NCBI GenBank assembly: GCA_021808425.1
Contig: JAKBBS010000034.1
Coordinates: forward strand, 1-24,023
Direction: 5' to 3'
Origin: Actinomycetes bacterium
GTDB taxonomy: Bacteria; Actinomycetota; Acidimicrobiia; Acidimicrobiales; Palsa-688
Length of the DNA stretch: 24,023 bases
The notes under the pieces were generated by a model. It did not search any database, was not told the DNA's origin, and saw only the letters and a list, made by a program, of their open reading frames with translations. Of the stretch, positions 14,184 through 21,987 are shown one piece after another; the first letter of the stretch is position 1; every line of letters begins with the position of its first letter. Position numbers and translations under genes: made by a program.

Positions 14184-14217
14184 GACGACCGAGGCCCGGC
14201 GTGGGCCCGGCGTCGTC
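14184..14217. terminator. Possible hairpin between convergent glmM and the MFS exporter gene
   Basis: GACGAC (14184-14189) can pair with GTCGTC (14212-14217), and inside it GGCCC (14193-14197) with GGGCC (14203-14207) around a five-base loop. It lies in the 61-bp gap between two convergent genes. There is no T run, so it may work as a Rho-dependent or structural stop at best. Confidence 0.4.
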
Positions 14218-14231
14218 CGGTCGCGCGTCGC

Positions 14232-15797
14232 CTAGCCGATTGCTTCCACGTTCGGCGTCGCGCCGCCCATATCCGCGCCGGAGCGGAGTTTGACCTCACG
14301 CAGCATGAACGACAGCACAAACGCGGCGGCCGCAACGGGAAGCGCGTACAGGAACGCCTGGTCCATGCCGAAGGCGAACGCGTGGTGCACTGCTGCTGGC
14401 GAGTTCGCTCCGTATATGCGCTGGTATCGAGGGAGACTGGACTTCTCTTTGAGGATGAGCACGGCACCAAGAACTGCTGATCCGACAGCGCCTCCAAGGG
14501 TCCTGAAAAAGGTCACCGAAGCCGTACCCACGCCCATGTCGGCGGCCGGGACGGCGTTTTGAACGGCGACGACGAGTATCTGCATGAAAAGGCCGAGACC
14601 GAGGCCGATAATGAAGAGCATCCCAGCGAGTGGCCACGCCGACGTCGTCGAGGTGATCTGAGTCATCGTTGCAACCCCGACGGTAAGTAGAAGCGTCCCT
14701 GCTATCACGAAATGCTTGTAGCGGCCCCACTTGCTGACCAAGCGGCCGGAGCTGATCGACGTCAGGAGCATCCCGGCGAGCAGTGGAAGAAGGCGGAGGC
14801 CCGAGATCGTCGGGCTGACACCGCGAACCGACTGCAGGTAGAGAGGCAGGAAGATCAGCGCTCCGAACATGACCGTCCCGGTGATGAAAGCGAGAGTGTT
14901 CGACACTGCGAACACGGAGTTGCGGAACAACCGAAGTGGGATGATCGGTTCCGCAGCTCTGCGCTCCCACCACACGAACGCCGCGATGAGGGCCACGCCC
15001 GGCAACGCGTAGGCCCAGGCAGTCGCGGTGATCGCTGCGGCATTTCCGGCGATTTGAACACCGACGAGAAGGAGCGAAATCCCCGAGACGATGAGCAAGG
15101 ACCCGGCGACGTCGACCTTGGACGAGCGCGGCTTGTGGTCGAGCTTGAGTACCCGGTTAATCACGACCAGACCGACGATTCCAATCGGCAGGTTGACATA
15201 GAAAACCCACCGCCACGACGCCTGATCGACCAGGAAACCTCCTAGCAGGGGGCCGGCCACGCTCGATACGCCGAACACCGCTCCGAAATAGCCCTGGTAG
15301 CGGCCCCTCTCCCTCGGCGGGATGACATCGCCGATTATCGCGAATGCCAGCGTCATGAGTCCGCCTGCCCCGAGGCCCTGCAAGGCGCGAAACGCGATCA
15401 GCTCGTACATCGATTGCGAGAGGCCCGAAAGGGCGCTTCCTATCAAGAAGATCACGATCGACATTTGGAAGATGCGCTTCCGGCCGAATTGGTCGCTGAT
15501 CTTTCCGTACAGCGGGGTGCTCGCCGTTGAGGTCAACAGGTATGCCGTAACAACCCAGCTGTAGAGGTCCACCCGGTGGAAGTGCTCGCTGATCACTGTA
15601 AGCGCTGTCGATACGATTGTCTGGTCTAGCGACGCCAGAAGAAGCCCCATTGCGAGGCCGGACATGATGAGAAGGATCTGGCGGTGGCTGTAACTGCCAG
15701 GTCCCGTTCCTGCCTGCGCAACGGGCACGGAACTGCTTGCGCCGCGGTCTTGATTTGCGACGGTCGTCGAATCGGCGTGGCTCTCCACCCTGCTCAC
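14232..15797 (-). CDS. DHA2-family (EmrB/QacA-type) MFS multidrug exporter
   Basis: This 521-residue proton-driven exporter belongs to the 14-helix DHA2 branch of the major facilitator superfamily. The first helix region contains GLLLASLDQTIVSTAL, the cytoplasmic loop motif A reads GKISDQFGRKRIF, and the antiporter motif C is seen in VAGPLLGGFLVDQ followed by WRWVFYVNLPIG, all diagnostic for the EmrB/QacA group. The GTG at 15797 is chosen because it overlaps the tetR stop as GTGA and has a strong AGGAGG seven to eight bases upstream. Substrate cannot be told from sequence. The coupled TetR gene upstream is its likely regulator. The pair lies on the opposite strand to the surrounding wall genes and looks like an inserted resistance cassette. 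Confidence 0.93.
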   Translation of the reverse strand: MSRVESHADSTTVANQDRGASSSVPVAQAGTGPGSYSHRQILLIMSGLAMGLLLASLDQTIVSTALTVISEHFHRVDLYSWVVTAYLLTSTASTPLYGKISDQFGRKRIFQMSIVIFLIGSALSGLSQSMYELIAFRALQGLGAGGLMTLAFAIIGDVIPPRERGRYQGYFGAVFGVSSVAGPLLGGFLVDQASWRWVFYVNLPIGIVGLVVINRVLKLDHKPRSSKVDVAGSLLIVSGISLLLVGVQIAGNAAAITATAWAYALPGVALIAAFVWWERRAAEPIIPLRLFRNSVFAVSNTLAFITGTVMFGALIFLPLYLQSVRGVSPTISGLRLLPLLAGMLLTSISSGRLVSKWGRYKHFVIAGTLLLTVGVATMTQITSTTSAWPLAGMLFIIGLGLGLFMQILVVAVQNAVPAADMGVGTASVTFFRTLGGAVGSAVLGAVLILKEKSSLPRYQRIYGANSPAAVHHAFAFGMDQAFLYALPVAAAAFVLSFMLREVKLRSGADMGGATPNVEAIG

Positions 15798-16537
15798 GAT
15801 TGCCTCCTGTCGGCCTCGTTGATGTTCGTCATGTTCTTTTTGTGCGCTTTCTCGGTTGTGCCAATGTTCGACTTTCGCGTCAGATGAACCACGCCGTCGG
15901 CGAGGGTGCGAAAGGCGTCGGCGGTGAGGGTTCGCAGGTCCTCCTGTCCGGACGAGTCGACCCAGCGCTGCTGGGCGACCCGACACGCGCCCCACGCGGA
16001 AGCCACGAACACCCCGGGGCGGAGATCCACCGCTGGGTCGACTCCAAGTCGCTTGGCTACCGCGAAGACGAGGCAGCGTTCCATCTCGTCGCGAGCTGCC
16101 GCTACCGCGCCGAGGAGCGCAGGGTCCTCCCGGAAGAGCCTCTGGCGAAGAAGGAACTTCTCCGAGTCGGCCATCTTCGCTGCCAGGTACTCGTCGAGGA
16201 TCACCTGAAGCGACGTGAGCGGTTCCTCGTCGCCCGGCCGGAGAAGAAATGCTGCGGCAAGCTTCGACGGGCCTTCGGGGTCGCGGTTGATAACTGCGTC
16301 TTCCTTGGAGGAAAAGTATCCCCAGAAGGTCCGCGGCGCTATCCCCGCCCGTTCTGAGATCCGCTCGACTGTCGTGTGCGCCAAGCCAACTGTCATCGCC
16401 AGATCGAAGGCGGCCTCGTGTATCGCGTTTCGAGTAGCAAGCTTCTTTTTGGCGCGATGTGATAGCGCTTCGTCGGAATCCGGCCGGTCTGCGACGCTGG
16501 ACCCCAGCGCCTCGGCGGGCTCAACTGCGACTGTCAT
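15794..16537 (-). CDS. TetR-family transcriptional regulator
   Basis: This 247-residue protein is a TetR-type repressor. The N-terminal DNA-binding domain covers about residues 28-80, with the helix-turn-helix TTVERISERAGIAPRTFWGYF at 55-75 followed by SSKEDAV, the usual family ending. A roughly 25-residue leader precedes it. The C-terminal ligand-binding domain is variable and gives no ligand hint. The ATG at 16535-16537 is preferred; a TTG at 16594 would add 19 residues without a better ribosome-binding site. Its stop overlaps the exporter start as GTGA, so it probably represses its own operon and is relieved by an exporter substrate. The last 20 residues (KKNMTNINEADRRQS region) are unusually polar. 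Confidence 0.92.
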   Translation of the reverse strand: MTVAVEPAEALGSSVADRPDSDEALSHRAKKKLATRNAIHEAAFDLAMTVGLAHTTVERISERAGIAPRTFWGYFSSKEDAVINRDPEGPSKLAAAFLLRPGDEEPLTSLQVILDEYLAAKMADSEKFLLRQRLFREDPALLGAVAAARDEMERCLVFAVAKRLGVDPAVDLRPGVFVASAWGACRVAQQRWVDSSGQEDLRTLTADAFRTLADGVVHLTRKSNIGTTEKAHKKNMTNINEADRRQS

Positions 16538-16607
16538 CTTGCAGGTCCGCTCATGGTCACCCCATGGTACCGATAGAAGCTGCGTGGTGCGCAAAAATTC
16601 TTAGTGG

Positions 16608-16617
16608 GCAAATTTGC
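16608..16617. promoter_or_regulatory. Candidate TetR operator palindrome
   Basis: GCAAATTTGC is a perfect 10-bp palindrome in the 130-bp gap between the divergent tetR and glmS genes. A related GCAAAAATTC lies at 16591-16600. A palindrome next to a divergent TetR gene is the expected position for its operator, but this one is short and no second copy supports it. Confidence 0.3.
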
Positions 16618-16654
16618 ATGGCGGGCGAGGAAACGGATCGTTCTGATACCCAGG

Positions 16655-16660
16655 TAGATT
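16655..16660 (+). promoter_or_regulatory. Possible -10 box for a leaderless glmS transcript
   Basis: TAGATT is followed by exactly seven bases and then the glmS ATG, the same spacing as at the CtaG-like gene. The only AGGT upstream (16652-16655) lies too far away and overlaps the box. No clear -35 box is seen. Confidence 0.35.
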
Positions 16661-16667
16661 TAGCCGC

Positions 16668-19600
16668 ATGTGCGGCATAGTCGCGGTACTCGCTCAGCAT
16701 TCGAAGCGTCCGGCTCCTGACCTGGCAGCGCTCGAAGGGCGCCTGGTCGTGGCCCTAGGAGCACTCGAAGGTCTGGTGCGCGACTCTGAGTCCCTCGCCG
16801 ATGCTCGAGCTCTGCGCTCGACGGGCGAGAGCGTCGCTGGCGGGCTGTCAGAGATGGCGGCGGTCGACGCCGAGCTTCGCGGGCCTGCCGGCCTGAAATC
16901 CCTGGTGAGCGACCACAGCGCGGCGATCCGCTTGGCAGCGCTAGCCGAGAGGCTCGACTACGGCTTCGAGTCGCTCAACGCGGGCCTGAGCCCACTCCTG
17001 GTGGGCGTAGACGCCAAAGCCAGGGAGGATCTAGAGGCGCTGCTCGCAGGAGCCCGCGATATAGCGTGGGCGATTTCGAGGGACCGTATCGGTATGGCAG
17101 CGAGAGTCGCCTCCCTCCTCGGTGGCCGAAGCCCTGATGTGGTTGCAAACTTCGACGGCTGGTGGGCGATCGGCGTTGCGCTCGCATCCATCGACCGCCT
17201 GGAGGTGCGCGGGAGGGACTCGGCCGGAATCCACGTGATGGTCGCTGGTCCGTCTCTCGGGGGCATCCGCCGATGTCGGGAGCTTCTTGGCGCCCGATCG
17301 AGCGACCTGTCGTTCGTCTCGGGCTCGATACGGCTAGTCGGCGATGCCGACGACGTCGCATGCTTTGTCTACAAGGCCGCAGCCGAGATCGGCGAGCTCG
17401 GCGACAACGTACGCCGGCTGAGCGAACGTATCGCCTCTGACGAACTGCTGTCGAGGGCGCTGGAGGACCCGGACTCAAGAGTGACGGTAGTGGCCCACAC
17501 TCGCTGGGCCAGCGTCGGGATTATTTCGGAAGCAAACGCGCACCCAGTGAACTCCGAGGAGGTTGGTACCTCGGCGATGCCCTATGTCGCCGTCGCGGTG
17601 AACGGCGACGTGGACAATTACCTCGACCTCACCTGGACAGAGGAGATGGCCCTCCCACGTGAGGTCACGACAGATGCCAAGGTCATACCCGTCCTCATGT
17701 CCCGTAGTATGCAGGCCGCTTCGTCGGTTGAGGACGCGTTCGCAGCGACCGTTACCCGCCTCAACGGGTCGCTTGCCGTCGCGGCAAACGCGGCGGGTCG
17801 TCCCGACGAACTCCATCTAGCTCTCGCCGGCTCTGGACAGTCGCTCTATGTCGGTCTCGCCGATGGAGCGTTCATTGTCGCTAGCGAGCCCTACGGCCTG
17901 GTCGAGGAGACCGATACGTTCATCCGGATGGACGGCGACAAGACCGGCGGCGAGATCCTGACGTTAGAGCGCTCGGGGGCTGGGACGCTTCGCGGGATAA
18001 GGCGATCCCTCTACAGCGGTTCCCCGAGCGGCCTTGACGATTCGGCTGTTTCGCACGCTGGGATAACAACCCGGGACGTGGACCGGCGCGGCTACGATCA
18101 CTTCCTGCTCAAAGAGCTGACCGAATCGCCGGAATCGTTTCGAAAGACTCTGCGCGGCAAGCTTCGTGTCGACGCGAATGGCGCGCCCACCGTCGAGCTT
18201 GGACACGAGACGCTGCCGCCTTCGATGCTCGAAGCGTTTACGAGCGGTGAGATCACCCGGGTCGTCGTCATTGGCCAGGGTACGGCGGCTGTGGCTGGTC
18301 AGGCTGTGGCAGCGGCGTTGCGCCATTGCATCGCCGGGCTGAGCGTCGAGGCGCTTCCAGCAGCTGAACTGTCAGGGTTTGCCCTTAGAGATGACATGTC
18401 GGACACTCTTGTCATTGCCATTAGTCAATCTGGCACTACGACAGACACAAATCGAACAGTGGACCTCGTTCGCCATCGCGGGGCACACGTCCTGGCAGTC
18501 GTCAACCGGCGCAACAGTGATCTGGCAACGAAAGCGCATGGGGTGTTCTACACCTCCGACGGACGTGACGTCGAGATGAGCGTCGCTTCAACGAAAGCCT
18601 TCTACGCACAAGTTGCCGCTGGTTGGCTCATTGCTGCGAGCCTCGCGGGAGCGCGCAGCGCCAGAGCGTCGGTGAGCTCCGACGAACTGGTGGCGATCCT
18701 GTCCGCACTGTCCGATCTTCCGACGATGATGGAGGAGGTTCTCGCAAAGCGGGACGCTATATCTGCGATCGCATCCGAAGCGGCGCCGCCGCGCCGCTAC
18801 TGGGCTGTCGTTGGCAGCGGACCAGACCGTGTCGCAGCGGCGGAGATTCGAATCAAGCTGTCGGAGCTGTGTTACCGGTCGATCTCCTCCGACTATACCG
18901 AGGACAAGAAGCACATCGACTTGTCATGCGAGCCGATGATCATCGTGTGCGCGTCGGGTTTGCGGGGCCCAACCGCAGACGACGTCGCCAAGGAAGTTGC
19001 CATCTACAAAGCCCACAAGGCCCTGCCTATCGTAATAACCGCCGAGGGCGAACAGGAACGCTTCGAAGCGATCGGGGCGTACGTAGTGGCAGTGCCTTCG
19101 GTGCACCCGGCGGTCGGGTTCGTGCTGTCTGCGATGGTCGGGCATCTGTTCGGCTACGAGGCGGCACTCGCCATCGATGCCCAAGCGAAGGTCCTCCGGG
19201 CGGTTCGCGCCGTCGCCGAAGGATATGCCAGTCACGGAGGACTGCCGGATACGCTGCCGTTGTCCCGAGGCCAGGTGGACGCGATCCAAACAGCGGCGAT
19301 CCCGTTCGTGGCGGCGCTGCAGTCTGGGCGCCTAGACGGTAACCTGCGAGCTTCGATCGCGGTCCGCCTCGACGGACTGCTCCGCTATGCCACCGGGCAA
19401 GCGCCCATCGAAGGCTACGAAGCCGAATCGGGAAAGATCGGCACGCCGAGCGCTATCGTCGACGACCTGATAGAGGCTCTCAGCGCCGCGATCGACGAAC
19501 TGACGAGACCCGTGGACGCTATCAAGCATCAGGCCAAGACGGTCACGGTCGGTATTTCGCGAAGCGAACCTGCCGTGTACGGCGTCGCGCTTGTCGAAGC

Positions 19601-20162
19601 GGCCCTGTCGGCCGGGGCAAGTCCGGACTCGCTCGGCTACCGGGCTTTGCGCACCCTCGCCAAGCTCGACCCTGCAGTCGACGAAGTCCTCGGCTACACG
19701 CGCTACCGCATCGACTGGGGATCGGATGGCAAGAACGCGACGGCCGCAGTGATCGACATGGGAGGTATTGCCACCGAGATTGCCCCTTCTCGCACTTCGC
19801 GCAATCCCCGTTTGCTCGGGAGCAAGCACCGTGCAGCTGAAGAGCGCGAAGTGACCGTCGTTCGGGGCGCTCGCGATTCTCGAACGGTCGTGCTCGTACC
19901 GGAAGCCAAAGGCGGCCAGGTGTGCGGCATGACACTCCTTCACGTGCGTTTCGCCGAACACCTGCCCTACGAGGTTGCTGCGGAAGTGCTTGCGGGCTAC
20001 AGGACTCGCCTTGACGCCCTCCGGGACGCCGTGACAGAAACCGAGGAGCAGTTCGAAATTTCGCGGCTCGGTGACGAGCCGCTGGTCGATCTCCTGAGCG
20101 AACCGGTCTACCAGCTCGCACGCAGGTGGAGGTCCGCCCCGCAGCCCTCCAGGTCGACGTGA
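16668..20162 (+). CDS. glmS: Extended GlmS-like glutamine--fructose-6-phosphate aminotransferase (1164 residues)
   Basis: GlmS makes glucosamine-6-phosphate from fructose-6-phosphate and glutamine. This homologue has 1164 residues against about 610 normally. The glutaminase domain starts MCGIVAVLAQ with nucleophile Cys2, but the next motif RGRDSAG comes at 181-187 instead of near 27. HTRWA is at 277-281, the oxyanion NGD at 312-314 and the substrate aspartate at 336 (TTDAK). The linker HFLLKEL is at 478. The first SIS domain has ISQSGTT (585-591) and VASTKAF (639-645); the second has Glu733 (KLSE) and His749 (KKH), 16 apart exactly as Glu488 and His504 of E. coli GlmS. The usual C-terminal PRNLAKSVTVE tail is not visible. 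About 320 unrecognised residues follow residue 845. Position between glmM and acpS supports a GlmS role. Confidence 0.85.
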   Translation: MCGIVAVLAQHSKRPAPDLAALEGRLVVALGALEGLVRDSESLADARALRSTGESVAGGLSEMAAVDAELRGPAGLKSLVSDHSAAIRLAALAERLDYGFESLNAGLSPLLVGVDAKAREDLEALLAGARDIAWAISRDRIGMAARVASLLGGRSPDVVANFDGWWAIGVALASIDRLEVRGRDSAGIHVMVAGPSLGGIRRCRELLGARSSDLSFVSGSIRLVGDADDVACFVYKAAAEIGELGDNVRRLSERIASDELLSRALEDPDSRVTVVAHTRWASVGIISEANAHPVNSEEVGTSAMPYVAVAVNGDVDNYLDLTWTEEMALPREVTTDAKVIPVLMSRSMQAASSVEDAFAATVTRLNGSLAVAANAAGRPDELHLALAGSGQSLYVGLADGAFIVASEPYGLVEETDTFIRMDGDKTGGEILTLERSGAGTLRGIRRSLYSGSPSGLDDSAVSHAGITTRDVDRRGYDHFLLKELTESPESFRKTLRGKLRVDANGAPTVELGHETLPPSMLEAFTSGEITRVVVIGQGTAAVAGQAVAAALRHCIAGLSVEALPAAELSGFALRDDMSDTLVIAISQSGTTTDTNRTVDLVRHRGAHVLAVVNRRNSDLATKAHGVFYTSDGRDVEMSVASTKAFYAQVAAGWLIAASLAGARSARASVSSDELVAILSALSDLPTMMEEVLAKRDAISAIASEAAPPRRYWAVVGSGPDRVAAAEIRIKLSELCYRSISSDYTEDKKHIDLSCEPMIIVCASGLRGPTADDVAKEVAIYKAHKALPIVITAEGEQERFEAIGAYVVAVPSVHPAVGFVLSAMVGHLFGYEAALAIDAQAKVLRAVRAVAEGYASHGGLPDTLPLSRGQVDAIQTAAIPFVAALQSGRLDGNLRASIAVRLDGLLRYATGQAPIEGYEAESGKIGTPSAIVDDLIEALSAAIDELTRPVDAIKHQAKTVTVGISRSEPAVYGVALVEAALSAGASPDSLGYRALRTLAKLDPAVDEVLGYTRYRIDWGSDGKNATAAVIDMGGIATEIAPSRTSRNPRLLGSKHRAAEEREVTVVRGARDSRTVVLVPEAKGGQVCGMTLLHVRFAEHLPYEVAAEVLAGYRTRLDALRDAVTETEEQFEISRLGDEPLVDLLSEPVYQLARRWRSAPQPSRST

Positions 20163-20584
20163 ACCCGCCGGGCGCCGATCAGATAGCGCACCGTGCACCG
20201 CTGAGCGGGTTTGCTCCGATCGGGGTCGGGATCGACATGGTCGACATCGAGCGCTTCGGCGCCTTACTCGAGCGTCGCGGCAGCGCCCGGCGCCGTCTGT
20301 TCGCGCCGGAGGAGCTCGCGTACACCGACACCCTCGCTAACCCGGTGCCATCTCTCGCTGCCCGCTTCGCAGCCAAGGAAGCGACGATGAAAGCATTAGG
20401 TGTCGGGCTCGGATCCTTCGACTGGACTGATGTCGCAGTCTGGCGCAACCCCGGCGGGGCGCCCTCGCTCATCGTTCGCGGGCGCGCAGCCGAGCTCGCC
20501 GTAGAGGCCGGCGTGGCAAGTTGGCTCGTGTCGTTGACGCACACCGAAATCGTCGCAGCGGCAACGGTGGTGGCCTGCGCTTGA
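20159..20584 (+). CDS. acpS: Holo-[acyl-carrier-protein] synthase
   Basis: AcpS transfers 4'-phosphopantetheine from coenzyme A to a serine of acyl carrier protein. The 141-residue protein contains both family signatures: VGIDMVDIERF with metal ligand Asp26, and RFAAKEATMKALG with Glu74. The C-terminal SLTHTEIVAAATVVA strand is also typical. The GTG at 20159 is chosen because it overlaps the glmS stop as GTGA. It still leaves about 20 residues before the first strand, more than usual. A GTG at 20126 would overlap glmS by 37 bases. Its own stop overlaps the nnr start as TTGA. Confidence 0.93.
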   Translation: MNPPGADQIAHRAPLSGFAPIGVGIDMVDIERFGALLERRGSARRRLFAPEELAYTDTLANPVPSLAARFAAKEATMKALGVGLGSFDWTDVAVWRNPGGAPSLIVRGRAAELAVEAGVASWLVSLTHTEIVAAATVVACA

Positions 20585-21987
20585 AGCCCGTCCTTACCCC
20601 CGAGGAGATGAGCGCAGTTGACGCTGGCGCGCCTGAGCCTGCGGACGTGCTCGTTGGTCGCGCCGGTTTTACTGTCGCCTTGGCGGCGCGGAGGATGCTC
20701 GCCGGCTGCTACGGACGCCGGGTCGTGGTAGTAGCCGGAGGGGGAAACAACGGCGCCGACGGGCGTGTCGCGGCGGTTCACTTGCGGCGCTTTGGAGCGA
20801 GGGTAGCCGTCGTATCGCCAGGCGACGCACTGCCAAGGTCACATCTGGTCGTCGATGCCGCGTTCGGGACCGGGCTGAACCGCCCGTACCTTCCGGCCGA
20901 CCCGGGTTCTGCTCCTGTTCTAGCAGTCGACATTCCTTCGGGACTGTCGGGGCTTACCGGCGTCGGTGAATCGATGACGGCTACGCGCACGGTCACCTTC
21001 GCCGCCTACAAACCTGGCTTGCTGCTCGGCGACGGACCGGTACGCTCCGGCGTGGTGCGCCTTGAGGGCATCGGTCTCGATGCCCTCGCAGCGCAGTCGG
21101 CAAACACCTGGCTCATCGAGGACTCGGACCTTGCGCAGATTCCGGCCCGGGCGCGAAACGCACACAAGTGGAACAGTGCAGTCGCCATCGTCGGCGGCTC
21201 TCCGGCGATGATGGGGGCACCACTCATGTGCGCGCAGGCGGCGATGCGGGCAGGGGCTGGGTATGCGCTTGTCGGAGTACCGGGCGCGACCCTCGGGGCG
21301 CTTGGCGCACCCGGCGAGCAGGTGTGGGTCACCCTCGACGGCGACGACTGGCGACGCCAAGCAGGTGACGCTGCCTCACGGGCGAAGTCGATCGTCGTCG
21401 GCCCGGGCCTCGGGGAGTCCGCTACAGGCAAACGCCGAAACGAGGGACCGCGTAGTCTCGTCGGCGAGTTCCTGTCGGCGACGGCGGTCCCGGCGGTGGT
21501 CGACGCCGACGCCATCCGGGCGCTCGGCAGCCTCGAAGGGGTGCTCGTCGTCGCGCGTGCTCGTAAGGCGGCGATGATCCTCACCCCCCACGACGGGGAG
21601 TACACCCGCCTCACCGGCCATCCCCCCGGAGAGGACAGGGTCGGCGAGGCTCGCGACGCCGCCCGCAGGTCCGGGTCGATCGTGCTTCTGAAAGGGTCGA
21701 CGACCGTCGTGGCAGCCCCGGATGGTCGTGTCGCGATGTGCAACGCCGGAACTGCGAGCCTTGCGACCGCCGGGAGTGGCGACGTCCTGTCGGGAATCAT
21801 CGGGGCGTTCTTGGCGCGAGGAACCGACGCTTGGACAGCGGCGTCGCTCGCAGCACACGTGCACGGGCTTGCCGCCCGGTCCGGTCCGGTGGAGGGTCTT
21901 GTGGCGTCGGACCTTCCGAGGCTCGTGTCTGAACAATTGTCTGAGTACTTGCCTCAACTGAGGTCGCATTTACCTGAGTCACGGTGA
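20581..21987 (+). CDS. nnr: Bifunctional NAD(P)H-hydrate epimerase / ADP-dependent NAD(P)H-hydrate dehydratase
   Basis: Nnr repairs hydrated NADH and NADPH. The N-terminal epimerase domain interconverts the R and S forms, and the C-terminal dehydratase restores the cofactor with ADP. In this 468-residue protein the epimerase half begins KPVLTPEEMSAVD and shows GGGNNGADG, VDAAFGTGLNRP and VLAVDIPSGLSG. It is compact, with about 40 residues fewer than usual between the first and second of these motifs. The dehydratase half has IVVGPGLG, LTPHDGEYTRLTG, KGSTTVVAAPDG and the ATP/ADP-site motif NAGTASLATAGSGDVLSGIIGAFLARG (in part). The TTG at 20581 overlaps the acpS stop. The stop overlaps alr as GTGA. 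Confidence 0.94.
   Translation: MKPVLTPEEMSAVDAGAPEPADVLVGRAGFTVALAARRMLAGCYGRRVVVVAGGGNNGADGRVAAVHLRRFGARVAVVSPGDALPRSHLVVDAAFGTGLNRPYLPADPGSAPVLAVDIPSGLSGLTGVGESMTATRTVTFAAYKPGLLLGDGPVRSGVVRLEGIGLDALAAQSANTWLIEDSDLAQIPARARNAHKWNSAVAIVGGSPAMMGAPLMCAQAAMRAGAGYALVGVPGATLGALGAPGEQVWVTLDGDDWRRQAGDAASRAKSIVVGPGLGESATGKRRNEGPRSLVGEFLSATAVPAVVDADAIRALGSLEGVLVVARARKAAMILTPHDGEYTRLTGHPPGEDRVGEARDAARRSGSIVLLKGSTTVVAAPDGRVAMCNAGTASLATAGSGDVLSGIIGAFLARGTDAWTAASLAAHVHGLAARSGPVEGLVASDLPRLVSEQLSEYLPQLRSHLPESR

Noticed and set aside
16538..16594. A TTG start 19 codons upstream for the TetR gene.
   Set aside because: The added residues do not resemble a TetR leader, the ribosome-binding site is not better, and it would extend further into the shared promoter region.
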